The translations under genes and the position numbers were made by a program. This document shows positions 24,549 to 34,513 of a DNA stretch of 39,148 nt, piece by piece. This DNA comes from Pirellulales bacterium (GTDB lineage Bacteria > Planctomycetota > Planctomycetia > Pirellulales > JANQPP01): NCBI GenBank assembly GCA_028289405.1, contig JANQPP010000057.1, positions 1 to 39,148 on the forward strand, read 5' to 3'. A model generated the notes under the pieces. The model did no database searches. It saw only the letters and a program-made list of their open reading frames with translations, and was not told the origin of the DNA. How positions within the stretch are numbered: position 1 is the first letter of the stretch; every line of letters begins with the position of its first letter.

Positions 24549-25601
24549 CTACGGTTGTTCCGCCTGTTGGGCGAGTTGGCGGTAATATTGTTCGATCACG
24601 TTGCGATAATGGGCGGGGAAATCGCGGCCAATCTGTTGCAAGGCTTCCTCGCGATCCTTGGGGTCGAGTTCTCCCCAGCCGGAGCGATTGCCGATCGGAC
24701 GTTTGGTGACCTCGCCCGGCCCCTTGCCCCCCATGGGAAGGCTTTCCTCGGCGGGACGGCTAGAGCGGTTGCTGCCGCTGCCGCCGGCGGACGCGGCCAT
24801 CTGTTGCTGCTGCCGCTGCTTTTCCAGGTCGTCGATCAGCTTGTCGAGCGATTCGATGACCCCTTTCTCGAGGTTTTGCACGGTGTCGCCGGTACGGCCA
24901 AACCCAAGGCGGCGGCGGATATCCGCCATGCGGCGGGAAATGTGGTCCAGCGTCTCGTCCTCCAACGCGGCCAGGTCGGCCCGCAATAGTTGGCCCAAGC
25001 GGGCGAACCGCCGGGGGATTTCCTGTTCCCGCTCTAGTAGGCGATCCAAGGTTTCCACACCCGGTTCCCGCTCCAGCAATTGCCGGTGCACCAGGCCGCG
25101 ATAGAACAAGAGTGCTGCCGGATCGACGACCTCTTCCGGTTGCAGTCCCCGCAGTGCCGCCCCCGCTTCGTCGTAGAATTCGTGTTGCGCGAGCCAACGT
25201 CCATAAAACAGCCGGACCTGTTCACGGGCAAACCCCTCGGGAAGCGTTTCCCACAAGTCGGGCTCCTCGGCGGAAGTGGCCGCTTCGGTAGCGCCTTCCG
25301 CCTGGGTTTGCCACCGCGCCACATCCGGCTCCACGACGGCCAAACTCGCCACGGTTAACTCGAGCAGATCCTCTTCCGGCCGGGCCTGGCTCCACAGTGT
25401 GGTGACCGCCTCCACCGCCCGCGGCTGTTGGGCATGTTCATCAAGCCAGGTGAGCACGCGTTCCCGCACTTGCTCCCGGGACGGATATTCCCAACTCGGC
25501 GCCGTGGCCAATTCCTCCCAGTTGGGCGCGGGGGCCGCGCCTCGCGCGAAGGATGCCAGCCACAAGAGGCAGAGCCCGACGGATGAAAGGCGTGTGATCA
25601 T
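24549..25601 (-). CDS. Exported alpha-helical protein with Gln-rich coiled coil
   Basis: 350 residues with a signal peptide (1-21, ending FARGA). The mature protein is almost all helix and acidic. The region 150-215 has TPR-like features (F-Y-G-R-W-L-A-Q-H-E-F-Y-D-E-A-G-A-A-L), and around 250-272 a coiled coil L-x-K-L-I-D-D-L-E-K-Q-R-Q-Q-Q-Q. A Gly/Ser/Pro linker and a short helical tail (DFPAHYRNVIEQYYRQLA) end the chain. The tail resembles a recurrent planctomycete motif with Y-R-x-x-I-E-x-Y-Y-R-x-L. Its start overlaps the preceding stop (ATGA). A role as an envelope adaptor protein is inferred only from layout. Confidence 0.7.
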   Translation of the reverse strand: MITRLSSVGLCLLWLASFARGAAPAPNWEELATAPSWEYPSREQVRERVLTWLDEHAQQPRAVEAVTTLWSQARPEEDLLELTVASLAVVEPDVARWQTQAEGATEAATSAEEPDLWETLPEGFAREQVRLFYGRWLAQHEFYDEAGAALRGLQPEEVVDPAALLFYRGLVHRQLLEREPGVETLDRLLEREQEIPRRFARLGQLLRADLAALEDETLDHISRRMADIRRRLGFGRTGDTVQNLEKGVIESLDKLIDDLEKQRQQQQMAASAGGSGSNRSSRPAEESLPMGGKGPGEVTKRPIGNRSGWGELDPKDREEALQQIGRDFPAHYRNVIEQYYRQLAQQAEQP

Positions 25602-27457
25602 CGATTCTTCTCCGTGACGATATGCCGCGTCGTCTGATAGATCCGCTGCTGCCGCCGGGTAAGATCGTCGATCCTTTCGGCGAATTCTCCTTCCGACATT
25701 TCACCACTGGCGCGGGCATCCTCGTAATCCGTCGTCCGCCGATTGACCCGCAATTGCAGTGAGCGGATGACCTTTAGCTCCGCGATGCGGTCCACCAGCG
25801 GCATGTTCTCGGGACTCATGGGCTGTCCCTGCTGCTGCGGATTTTGTTGCTGTTCTTCCAGATCCCGCTGCGCCTGTTCAAAGGCGGCGATCATCTCTTC
25901 CAAGGCCGCGAGAATGTCTTCCTCGACGTGCTGCGTCCTCGGCCCGACTTGGGTCTTGCCCAGCAGTTCAACGACATACTCCATGTCGTCGCGCGTCTGT
26001 TCCATGGCGACGGGGAATGCCACGGCGGACCCCTCTTCCCGCATCAACGTGAGCGCGCGATCCGCCTCCAGCACGATTTTTTGCTCGTCGTCCGCTAGAC
26101 GATTGGCTTCGATCGTGACCTCTTGATCGCGATGCTCAGGCGGGATGTCCCCCAAACGGCGGGTCGCCTTGTAGATCGCAGTCTGCATTTCCAACATGCG
26201 ACGGCAACGGGCTTCCAAGCGGGCCAAGGTGCGGGCCAATTCCTCTTCCCGCAATTGACGCAAGATTTCTTCGAGTTCCGCCGCGGCTTGTTCCAGGGCG
26301 TCGATGGCTTCCCGCTGCTGTTCCCGCGCGGCTTCCTTCTGTTGCTTTTTTAGCTCCTCGCGAGCCTGTTGCATATGCTGGCCCGCCTGTTGGACCTGCT
26401 GCTGAGCTTGCTGTTCGGGGGAGCTTTCCGCCGGTTGGCTTTGAGAACCGCTTTCACCCGGCGTGCCGCTTTGTTGATCGGAAGGAGGCGAATCGGAGGG
26501 GGGGGGTTCGCCGGGTGTGGGTGAGCCCTCGCTGGGAGATGGCTGATCGCTAGGCTGGGATTGGTTGGGCTGGGATTCGCCCGGAGACTGGCTGCCTTCG
26601 GAGGACGGCTCTCGCTCTTCCGCTTCGCCGGATTTTTCAGAGGGATCCCCCTCCTGCTCCGAAGGACGGTCGCTTTCAGTTGGATCCTCGTCTTCCGACG
26701 GTTTATCCTCGGAGGAACCGTCTTTGGGGTCGGACGGATCCGCGGATTCGCCGCGATTGCCCTCGGCTGCTTCCTCTTGGGCGGCGCGGTCGGCCTGCAT
26801 CTTGCCGGAAAGCTGCCCCGCATCCTCGGCCAATCGGCCTTGCGCTTCGCTGAGCTTCGCCGGATCTTCCTGGCCCCGAGTACGTCCCTCGAGCGATTGC
26901 TGGCGGCGGAGCAGGCGATTGATTTCCTTGAGGTATTCCTGCACGCGGGCCTTTTCATCCTCCAGCCGGCGGGAGCGGTCCTCGCTGAGGAGCAGTTTCA
27001 ATAATCCCTCCAGCGAATCGCCCATTCCTTGTTGGCGGGCAACGGCGCGTTGGTAGGAGTTGGCGCGGTCTTCCTGCAGCAGCCGCACAATGGCCTCGAA
27101 CTCGCCGGTGAGTTGTTGCCGCTTGCTTTCACCCACCGCCTTCCGCAGCAGGTCGGCCAGTTCAGGATCTTCGGCGGCCATGACTTCCGCCCGCCGCAAG
27201 AGCAGTTCCTCCAAGCGGCCAAAGCGGTCGGCCAAACGTCCCTGCTCTAGCACGAGAATCCGTGAAGGCTCGGCGGCATCCGCCTCGCCAGCAGGGGCTT
27301 CATCCGTCTGCGCTGGCACCACGGAGCAGAGAGTGATCACCAGACAAGCGGCCATCATCGACACCCGTCGAAGTACCGCGAGTTGCTCGCGGACCGCGAC
27401 CTGGGAGTGGTCACTTTGCCGCAAGTTGACTCGGCTGTTCTTGTTACGCTGGGACAT
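25598..27457 (-). CDS. Exported coiled-coil protein with Ser/Pro/Glu low-complexity stretch
   Basis: 619 residues from the ATG at 27457; a GTG at 27484 is possible. A hydrophobic export segment lies at about 24-42. Helical coiled-coil blocks follow: E-x-x-L-L-R-R-A-E at the start, R-R-L-E-D-E-K-A-R-V around 160, and K-K-Q-Q-K-E-A-A-R-E-Q-Q-R and R-L-E-A-R-C-R-R-M-L in the second half. They flank a roughly 140-residue disordered stretch (about 26400-26830 in the DNA) made mostly of Ser, Pro, Glu, Asp, Gly and Gln. This resembles the coiled-coil/low-complexity proteins often coded with DUF4175-type genes in planctomycetes. No enzyme motif is seen. It lies between the DUF4175-like gene and the small helical protein, overlapping the latter as ATGA. 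Confidence 0.72.
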   Translation of the reverse strand: MSQRNKNSRVNLRQSDHSQVAVREQLAVLRRVSMMAACLVITLCSVVPAQTDEAPAGEADAAEPSRILVLEQGRLADRFGRLEELLLRRAEVMAAEDPELADLLRKAVGESKRQQLTGEFEAIVRLLQEDRANSYQRAVARQQGMGDSLEGLLKLLLSEDRSRRLEDEKARVQEYLKEINRLLRRQQSLEGRTRGQEDPAKLSEAQGRLAEDAGQLSGKMQADRAAQEEAAEGNRGESADPSDPKDGSSEDKPSEDEDPTESDRPSEQEGDPSEKSGEAEEREPSSEGSQSPGESQPNQSQPSDQPSPSEGSPTPGEPPPSDSPPSDQQSGTPGESGSQSQPAESSPEQQAQQQVQQAGQHMQQAREELKKQQKEAAREQQREAIDALEQAAAELEEILRQLREEELARTLARLEARCRRMLEMQTAIYKATRRLGDIPPEHRDQEVTIEANRLADDEQKIVLEADRALTLMREEGSAVAFPVAMEQTRDDMEYVVELLGKTQVGPRTQHVEEDILAALEEMIAAFEQAQRDLEEQQQNPQQQGQPMSPENMPLVDRIAELKVIRSLQLRVNRRTTDYEDARASGEMSEGEFAERIDDLTRRQQRIYQTTRHIVTEKNR

Positions 27458-27535
27458 CGGTATACTCCGCGCTTGTGAGCGCACACCCTTCCGAAACTTT
27501 GGCCGGAATGGGATGCGCCATCCGTTTCATCCATT

Positions 27536-29791
27536 CTACAGGCCCTCGAGAAGTTCGGTCACCTTTTGTCGGCGCCGCTCCTCGGTTTTTTCCCGAAGCG
27601 TCTCCTGTTCCTGGATGATTTCTCGCAGCAGATCCAGGATTTCGGTAAAGCTTTCCAGTTCAATCATGGCATCGAGCGCTTTCCTTAATTCTAGCGCCAC
27701 CGCGTCCAGCCGTCTCACCGCTTGATCCCGCGCAAGCGCATCGGGCCGGATCTGGCCTGGAGCCGGGGAAAGCGGCTTTAGCGCCTCCTGGGCTCGACCA
27801 AAGAGGCCCTCCACGCTGACTTGCAGTGGCGTGGCGACTCCCGTGGTGAGCCGGTCCCGCAGATCCGCGGCGTCGACGCGATTATTTTCGAGTTCAGCGA
27901 GGATGCCACGAATCCCGTCCAGCACTTCGCCCGTTTCGCTGGCGTTCCGCTCGGTTTCTTGGATCGCCCGGCGCACGCGGAGGCCGTTCAATTGCTTGAT
28001 CGCGCGCTGCGCTTCCTCATCCACCGGTGTATCCGAGGGAGACTCGCTGGGCACGGCGGCGGGACCGTCGCTGGACGTCGTGCTGTCGCTAGGAGGTCCC
28101 GCCACTTCGAACCGCAACAGCGACTCGCGGGTCTCCGCGAGGCGTTCCAGAATGCCTTCGAGTTGCTGCCGCAGGATCAATTCGCGCCGTTCGAGCAATT
28201 CCCGCAACTCGCCCGGTGTGACAATGTCGAACTGGTATTGAGCGCTGCGGCCAGTTTGAGGGCCGTCCCCCAATGCACGGCGGTCGGCCGCCACCACGGC
28301 CAGCGACAGCTTTTGGCCGGGCTGTAGCGACAGATCGCGTGTGTCGAACACGGCCGTCTGCTCGGTAGTACCCTGGGTTAGGGGGACGTCCATTTTTTCC
28401 GCGGCTCCGCCGTCGATCCGATACTCCGTCCAGGCTTGGGCCACCCCGTAATCGTCCTCGATCTTACCGGCCAGGGGAATACGAGCTTGCGGCGTGACGG
28501 CGCGGCCGATCCCCTGCAGACGAAAGGAGACCTTTGGCGGCTGATCGGGAATCGCGGTCAGGTGTAGCCGCAGCGGTTGGCGGCTGGTGATCTTATCGAC
28601 ATCGGTCAACACGAATTCCAGAAAGCGGTCCGTCGTGAGTTCGGCCAGGGCATAGGTAAATGCGGCGCCGTCGATATCTTCGCCGGTCAATGTCTCACGG
28701 CGGTCTGTGGTGTCACTCCCCGCTGCCGGCAGCCGGGCTTCCACCGCCAGTAGCGGCTTGTTCGTCACGGCGTGGAAGGTCAGCCGGCTACCCTGCGGAA
28801 AACGGAGCGCGCTGCTAGCCCGAATCCCCGTCTCCACCGGACGCTCCAGGTAGTCCGGGTAGACGCAGTCCACTTCCAATCCCGCGATGGTGGGGCTCTC
28901 CACGACTTCGATGGTCAATCCCCGCAACTGGTCGTCCCCACCCCAGGCATCGAGCGTGACCGACGACAACACCCCGTTGAAGCGGTAGGTAAACCGCTGG
29001 AAGGCATCGATCCCCGGTACCGCCACTCCTTGCTGGGTCATGTTGTCCCGCACGGAAAGGCCCTCATCCGTTTCATAGCGGACGCGGACCACCTCGGGCA
29101 CGATTTTGCGGGTGTCGGCCAGGATCGTGAGCGTGAAGTCGTCGCCCCGGGCCACCTTGACCCGCCCCTCTTCGAAACCTTCGGCGAGCAGCCGCGTCCG
29201 GCGGGGCCAGTCGAGATCCTGGAGCCGAACGGCGCGGGCATACCAAATCCCGAAGCTCTCTTCCGCGAACAGTTGGAAAGCGGCCACGGAAGAAACCAAA
29301 GCCAGTGCCGCGACCGTCATCCGCGCCAAGGTTTGGAATTGAAACAGCCGTGAGAACCACAGCTTGCGGACGCGTCGGGCCGCGTCCTGGGCGGCGTGTC
29401 CGGCCATCGCGCGGCGTGGGCTAGCGGGCCAGGTAACGCGGTCCTGTGTTTCGACCGCCGTCAACATCGCGCCCCCCAATTCGGGAAAGCGCGCTTCCAG
29501 CAGCCGGGCCAATCGGCGGTTTCCCAGCGGGGCGAACAGCCGCCGCAACAGCGCGGCATACAGGCAGAACCCGCCCGCGATCAGAAATCCGCCCACCAAC
29601 AGGCGGCGCATCGTCAGGCTAGGCTCCAGCAGCCAGTCGATCCCTAGCGAGATCCAGAAGGCGAGCGCGACACAGACCAGCAGCGTCGCGACACCGAGCA
29701 GGCCCACATGCGCGCGGATCATCCCCCGCAGCAGCCACAACCGGCGGCGAATCACACGGTCGGGATGTCGTAGCGGGCGATGTTGGTTCAC
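27536..29791 (-). CDS. DUF4175-like multi-domain membrane protein
   Basis: 751 residues from the GTG at 29791, which has GGGAA about eight bases upstream and starts 14 bases after the preceding stop; the frame extends to 29878 but would overlap that gene. Two membrane helices (about 32-52 and 65-85) and a third near 170 are followed by a long beta-rich periplasmic part with repeated FTYRF, LTIEVVESP and LRLHLTAIPDQPP strands. A helical coiled-coil tail (about 560-751) is rich in Arg/Glu/Leu. The plan and length match DUF4175-type proteins. Their function is unknown; a structural envelope role fits the neighbours. Confidence 0.7.
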   Translation of the reverse strand: MNQHRPLRHPDRVIRRRLWLLRGMIRAHVGLLGVATLLVCVALAFWISLGIDWLLEPSLTMRRLLVGGFLIAGGFCLYAALLRRLFAPLGNRRLARLLEARFPELGGAMLTAVETQDRVTWPASPRRAMAGHAAQDAARRVRKLWFSRLFQFQTLARMTVAALALVSSVAAFQLFAEESFGIWYARAVRLQDLDWPRRTRLLAEGFEEGRVKVARGDDFTLTILADTRKIVPEVVRVRYETDEGLSVRDNMTQQGVAVPGIDAFQRFTYRFNGVLSSVTLDAWGGDDQLRGLTIEVVESPTIAGLEVDCVYPDYLERPVETGIRASSALRFPQGSRLTFHAVTNKPLLAVEARLPAAGSDTTDRRETLTGEDIDGAAFTYALAELTTDRFLEFVLTDVDKITSRQPLRLHLTAIPDQPPKVSFRLQGIGRAVTPQARIPLAGKIEDDYGVAQAWTEYRIDGGAAEKMDVPLTQGTTEQTAVFDTRDLSLQPGQKLSLAVVAADRRALGDGPQTGRSAQYQFDIVTPGELRELLERRELILRQQLEGILERLAETRESLLRFEVAGPPSDSTTSSDGPAAVPSESPSDTPVDEEAQRAIKQLNGLRVRRAIQETERNASETGEVLDGIRGILAELENNRVDAADLRDRLTTGVATPLQVSVEGLFGRAQEALKPLSPAPGQIRPDALARDQAVRRLDAVALELRKALDAMIELESFTEILDLLREIIQEQETLREKTEERRRQKVTELLEGL

Positions 29792-29805
29792 GATCGATTC
29801 CCGTT

Positions 29806-32259
29806 TTAGGCCAAACGCCACAAGCGGCGGGTCAGCCATTCCACGCACAATAGCCCACAAGCCGCCACGAGCAGCCATTGGGCCAAATCCTGTTCCCTTT
29901 GCCGATCGGGCACCCCAGCCAGATACGTCTGCCGCCGCATGTCCCGAAGTTGCAGCGCGAGCGGGCGCTCGTGCTCGGGATCTCCGACCGCCGCCACGCC
30001 ATGGTAATACTCCCCGCCGCTTTGCTGCGCCAACGTCCTGAGGAGGGTATCGTTCAATCGCGCTTGCCGGCGTTCCACGTCCGGCACCACGGCCCGCAGC
30101 CGCCGCGTGATGCGGACGTCTTCCTCGGGAAGCTCCAGCGCGAGCTCATAGGCCCCCTCGCGGAGCATCAGCAATTGTCCGGAATACATCCCAGGGCGGG
30201 AAGGATCGGGCCGGAGCGTCAGCGAGTCCCAGGACCGGTCCGGCCGCAGGATATCGACCACGATTTGCGTACGTTCCAGCGGTTGAAAGTTGCGATCGGA
30301 CAGTTGGGCGCGGATCGTGGTCGTTTCCCCCACATCCAGGCGATCCCGCTCCACGAGCAGCAGTCCGCGTTGGGAGCCGCGCAGCAAACGGCCCTGCGAG
30401 ACATGCCGCAACAATTTGACGTAAAACTTCTCGAAGTAGCCCGGGTCCAGGGCCCGCGTCCGCCACAATTCGCCGGTCCCCAAAAAGAAGACCCGGCCCG
30501 CGCCATAGAGATGTTCGGCCAGGAAGACGGGCCGCTCCTCGTCACGGAGCGCGGCGGTGCCACCCAGCCGGGCATGAACGGTGGCGGTCTCTTTGGTCCC
30601 CTCCAGCAAGTAGTAGCCGTACACGCCGGGGAAATCTTGCCAAGCTTGTTGGTTCCCCACAGCGGTGTCGTCCAGCCGTAGCATCTCCGCTTCTTGTCCG
30701 GCCCGGGTGAATTGCACGGGGAGCGGGACAGGCGAGCCGTAGTGCCCGTCCTCCAAACGGGAGAAGCGGCGATAAAACTTGACCGGATAGAGCGCGCGAA
30801 TCGCCGCCATGCGTGCGTCCCGGGTCCAGCGGTCCATGTAGACCGGCCCCGCCACGGCGATCAGCCCGCCTGCCTGTTCGGCGATCCACTCTTCCAAGAT
30901 TTGAATTTGCGTGTCGTCGAGCTGTCGCCAATCGGGATCAAAGGCCACGATGGCGTCATATTCGAACAGTTCCTCGCGGGTCGCCGGAAAGTCGAACAGC
31001 ACTTCCGACGCATCCTGGGAGATACCGGGTTTGGCGGTCTGTAGCAGCACGTCGAGTGTGACGTGAGGATCGCGATGGAGCTGATTTCGCAGAAAGCGGT
31101 ATTCCCGCGTCGGCCCACCGGCAAAGAGCAGAATGCGGGAAGCGCGCTCGACGACGACCACATCGAACGCGAATTCGGTCTCGTCCGCTTGGGCCGTGCC
31201 GCGATCACCTTCGAGAATCACGCGGAGCGTTCGCCGGCCCGCTTCGGGGAATCCGGCACCGCGCAGCGCGACACTCAGCGGCTCGCCGTCGGCGGGGAGT
31301 TCCACTTGCCGGGTCGCGATGTCCTGCCAATCGGTGGCGGCTTCCGCCGTGCCAGCGGCGTCCGCGACTTGTAGCCGGACGGTGATGGAGCGTCCTTCCA
31401 GGCCGCTGGCCTGTAAATAGACGGTCACGCTGAAATCGTCCCCCGGATAAATCCGTTCGGGGCGGGCCACGTCGGCAATCCGCGCTTCGCGAAACGGCTG
31501 CGTGCTCCCCAAGCCAACCGTGAACAGCGGCACGCCGGTCTCCGTGGCCGCCTGCAGGGCCCATTCCTCGCCGGGACCCGCGTTCTGGCCACCGTCGCTG
31601 AACAGCAGCAATCCGGAAAGGGGAGCCGCGCGGTTTTGCCGCAAGGCCTGCGCCACGGCCTCACCCAGGCGGGTTTCACCCGCAGTGGGGAGCAGCTCCT
31701 CTGCCCAATTCGATGTCGCGGGCGCTTCCGGAGTGGGTTGCTCCGCGCCTGTTTCGTCGTCCCTTTCCTCCGCCGTTTCACTGCCGAGTTTCGGTAACGT
31801 GCCGAGCCGCCGGAGTTCGTTGCCGAATCCGTAGATCTGCAGGTCATGCCGCTCGCGGAGCGTGTTCAGCAAGGAGGAATCTTGCAAAAACTCGGTCACT
31901 TGTGCCAGGCGGGACTGGCCATCGGCGGCTTCTGGCGATTCATCCACCAGCCCCATGCTTTGGCTCGTATCCACCAGCACCAAAGCCCGGGAGTTCTCCA
32001 CGACTTGCTGCTCTTCCCGCCATTGCGGCTGCAAGTAGGCGATCAGCAGGGCGACCAGGGCCAGCAGGCGGAGCGTGGCCAAAAACACAACGCCACGTCG
32101 CGAGAGATCCACGCCGTCGAAAACGTTCATTACCGCCACGAACACCGCGAATAGTGCGAACACCCCCAAAGGCAGGAACCAGTCCTCTGGAGACTGGATC
32201 CGACCCCATTCAAAAACCGTGCGTGTCGCGGCGTCTTGCGCCCAAAGCCAGGTCATCAT
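29806..32259 (-). CDS. vWA membrane protein with GATase-like domain
   Basis: 817 residues from the ATG at 32259, which makes an ATGA overlap with the upstream BatA-like gene. The open frame continues to 32511 only as shadow sequence of that gene. Membrane helices lie at about 27-47 and 58-77, with a third at the C-terminus (LLVAACGLLCVEWL). The vWA domain has the MIDAS motif D97-T-S-Q-S101 and L-L-F-S-D-G-G later. About residues 400-560 read like a class I glutamine amidotransferase-like fold (ILLFAGGPTREYRFL, YDAIVAFDPDWRQL), as in other planctomycete vWA proteins; the catalytic Cys is not seen. It is probably an inner-membrane protein with a large periplasmic vWA part. Confidence 0.8.
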   Translation of the reverse strand: MMTWLWAQDAATRTVFEWGRIQSPEDWFLPLGVFALFAVFVAVMNVFDGVDLSRRGVVFLATLRLLALVALLIAYLQPQWREEQQVVENSRALVLVDTSQSMGLVDESPEAADGQSRLAQVTEFLQDSSLLNTLRERHDLQIYGFGNELRRLGTLPKLGSETAEERDDETGAEQPTPEAPATSNWAEELLPTAGETRLGEAVAQALRQNRAAPLSGLLLFSDGGQNAGPGEEWALQAATETGVPLFTVGLGSTQPFREARIADVARPERIYPGDDFSVTVYLQASGLEGRSITVRLQVADAAGTAEAATDWQDIATRQVELPADGEPLSVALRGAGFPEAGRRTLRVILEGDRGTAQADETEFAFDVVVVERASRILLFAGGPTREYRFLRNQLHRDPHVTLDVLLQTAKPGISQDASEVLFDFPATREELFEYDAIVAFDPDWRQLDDTQIQILEEWIAEQAGGLIAVAGPVYMDRWTRDARMAAIRALYPVKFYRRFSRLEDGHYGSPVPLPVQFTRAGQEAEMLRLDDTAVGNQQAWQDFPGVYGYYLLEGTKETATVHARLGGTAALRDEERPVFLAEHLYGAGRVFFLGTGELWRTRALDPGYFEKFYVKLLRHVSQGRLLRGSQRGLLLVERDRLDVGETTTIRAQLSDRNFQPLERTQIVVDILRPDRSWDSLTLRPDPSRPGMYSGQLLMLREGAYELALELPEEDVRITRRLRAVVPDVERRQARLNDTLLRTLAQQSGGEYYHGVAAVGDPEHERPLALQLRDMRRQTYLAGVPDRQREQDLAQWLLVAACGLLCVEWLTRRLWRLA

Positions 32260-34469
32260 GCGGGAGCGAGCACCTCCTTGCGAGAGACATGGTAGCTGGC
32301 GGCGTAACTCAACAGTTGTTCGCCGAGCAGCAGCGCCAGTACCACGATCAGCAGCGTGAGCTTCAAGTTCGTGCCCGCGATGTCCCGTTTCAAGCTCTGC
32401 GATTGCGAGGCCCGCAGGATCTCCACTTCGATGCCGGAGAGCCGGCTGGCCAGATCCGCCGTGGAGAGCAGGCGGGGATCTCCTTCGGCGGGCAGAACAT
32501 TCGCGGCCCATGATTCCGGGGCTTGCGTGCCGTCCTTTTGGAACCGCAGGGCCTGGTAAAAACCGCTGCGGAACGTATCCGGCAGCGTGGCGGGAAGCGA
32601 TTCGTCGGCGGTCTCTGCTTCGATCGTGATGCCGGTCAAGGCGTCGGTCTCCGGCGTGACGAATCTCACACGCGGCTCATGGTCGATGGCGTCCAGGGGA
32701 ATCGTCAACGGCTGGCCGACTTGCAGTTCCCGCGGCGCCTCGTTCGCGGAGGCCAGGTACGCGTGCAACTCCAACATGAAGACCACGAATCCCGGATTCG
32801 CGCGGGGCCAGTTGTGCCAGTCCGGCCCCAAGGTGGAAAGCATCGTCGCGACGCGGCCCGCGCCGTAGGTTTTCTCCACGATGAAGGGGGCGCCGTTTCG
32901 CAAGCGGGCGACGACCCGCGTGCCTTGCTCGCTGGCAGGCTGCCAGCCCGCCTCGGTGGGGAAATACCGCTCCACGCGGACGTCTTGCCAGAGCGTGCCT
33001 TGCGTGGCGGCGAACGATTGGAACAGGGGGTGATCCTCCGGCTCCACATCCGGCACTTGTTCCAAACGGTCCACTAATAACTCGGTCGGCCGCTCCAGCG
33101 GCAGCGGGAACAAACCGTCCCCGTTCGCGTACAGCGCGGCCGTGGTCCAGTCCGGCTGGGTCCTTTCGCCCAAAAAGATGACCAGGCCTCCGCCGGCGGA
33201 TACAAACGCCTCCAAGGCCGCCAGCTCCGCTTCCTCCAGCGGTCGGGGATCGATCAGGTAGATGACCTCCGCCGCGATCCGTGCCGTGTTGCGTAGAGAA
33301 TCGAGCGGTGCCACGCGGGCCGTGATGCCCGTGCGGACATTCCCCCCGGGCGCGAAGACCAACTCCAGAAATTGTGAATCGATGGCGGCCAGGTCACTGG
33401 CCAGGATCAGCGCGCGAGATTCCGCCTCCGCTTCCACCACGGCGTAGCGGCGATTGTCCAGCGGCAGGGCATCATGAGGCAACTCGGCTTGCAGCCGATG
33501 TCCGCCCGGTTCATTCAGATTGACTTGAAATCGACGGACGACTTCTTCTCCGGGCGGGATCTCGTCGAACTGCGCGGCGATGGCGGGCTGGCCATCCTCG
33601 CTAAGCCGGAGTGTAATGTTCGTCGCCGGCAACTCACCGAAGTTCCGCACCGCCGCCTCCATGAACAGCGGCACTCCCGAGACACGCAGACCCGAGACCG
33701 GTTGCAAGCGAGTCACCGCCAGATTCGGCAGCTTCGATTCGGCACACTGCACCAGGTAGAGCCGCGTGGTGTCCGTATCCATTTGGTCCAACAGGCCACG
33801 GGACTCCTCTGGATTTTCCCATTCCCGCGTGCGAAAATCGGAGAGCAGGTACACGGCCCGCCGCTCCGAAGGCGAATTTTCATGCCACTGGCGGGCGAGC
33901 CGCAGCGCGGGCACGGGTCCCACCGCCAGCTCCGTGGCGGAGAGCGATTCCAAAACCTCTTCCAACCGGATTTGCCAGGAACCGTCCAGCGGCATGCGGG
34001 CAAACCGTGGCTCCTCTCCGCTGGCCAGTTGTTCCGCTTCGGAGAATGGAATCACTGACCACCACTGTAGGCCCTCGTTCTCGCGGGCATCCTGCACGAT
34101 TTGCCGCAGCACCCGCCGAGCGGCTTCGAATGCGGTCCCCGTCTCCGTTTCGGCGGTCATGGAGAAGCTATCATCGAGCAAAATGACATGGTGCAGCGGC
34201 TCTTCACCCCACAAGCCTTGCCAGGCACTCTTGACGATCGGCTCGGCGAACATGAGCACGAGGAGGGCAATCGCCGCCATCCGCAATAGGAGCAGCAGCA
34301 GTTCTTTCAACAGAATCCAACTGCGGTGCCGCCGCTGGCTTTCCAGCAGGAATTCCATCGCCGCCCATTGGACTCGGTTGCGGCGGACGACCGTGATCAA
34401 GTGAATCACGATCGGGATGCCGACCGCCAACAGTCCCCACAAGAGCGGCGGATGAATGAAATTCGACAT
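32256..34469 (-). CDS. BatA-like vWA membrane protein
   Basis: 737 residues from the ATG at 34469. The N-terminus is a classic BatA (aerotolerance regulator) start: MSNFIHPPLLWGLLAVGIPI, then HLIT and R-R-x-x-x-W-A-A-M-E-F-L, and a second helix (54-75). A vWA domain follows with MIDAS D99-D-S-F-S103 and S-D-F in place of the usual S-D-G. The middle has beta strands of CARDB type (FGELPATNITLRLSEDG), and from about 345 a GATase-like region (RALILASDLAAID, GGGLVIFLGE). A last membrane helix (LLIVVLALLLGEQLLSY) lies near the C-terminus. BatA proteins act with MoxR ATPases in envelope stress and oxygen tolerance. It is 44 bases after the DUF58 gene and overlaps the next vWA gene. Confidence 0.85.
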   Translation of the reverse strand: MSNFIHPPLLWGLLAVGIPIVIHLITVVRRNRVQWAAMEFLLESQRRHRSWILLKELLLLLLRMAAIALLVLMFAEPIVKSAWQGLWGEEPLHHVILLDDSFSMTAETETGTAFEAARRVLRQIVQDARENEGLQWWSVIPFSEAEQLASGEEPRFARMPLDGSWQIRLEEVLESLSATELAVGPVPALRLARQWHENSPSERRAVYLLSDFRTREWENPEESRGLLDQMDTDTTRLYLVQCAESKLPNLAVTRLQPVSGLRVSGVPLFMEAAVRNFGELPATNITLRLSEDGQPAIAAQFDEIPPGEEVVRRFQVNLNEPGGHRLQAELPHDALPLDNRRYAVVEAEAESRALILASDLAAIDSQFLELVFAPGGNVRTGITARVAPLDSLRNTARIAAEVIYLIDPRPLEEAELAALEAFVSAGGGLVIFLGERTQPDWTTAALYANGDGLFPLPLERPTELLVDRLEQVPDVEPEDHPLFQSFAATQGTLWQDVRVERYFPTEAGWQPASEQGTRVVARLRNGAPFIVEKTYGAGRVATMLSTLGPDWHNWPRANPGFVVFMLELHAYLASANEAPRELQVGQPLTIPLDAIDHEPRVRFVTPETDALTGITIEAETADESLPATLPDTFRSGFYQALRFQKDGTQAPESWAANVLPAEGDPRLLSTADLASRLSGIEVEILRASQSQSLKRDIAGTNLKLTLLIVVLALLLGEQLLSYAASYHVSRKEVLAPA

Positions 34470-34513
34470 CGCGAAGTTTCTTTCCCGAAAGTCAACAATC
34501 GGCACGTAGCGGG

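Noticed and set aside
32260..32511. Extended N-terminus of the large vWA protein
   Set aside because: The segment is the out-of-frame 3' end of the BatA-like gene; the ATGA overlap at 32256-32259 marks the start.
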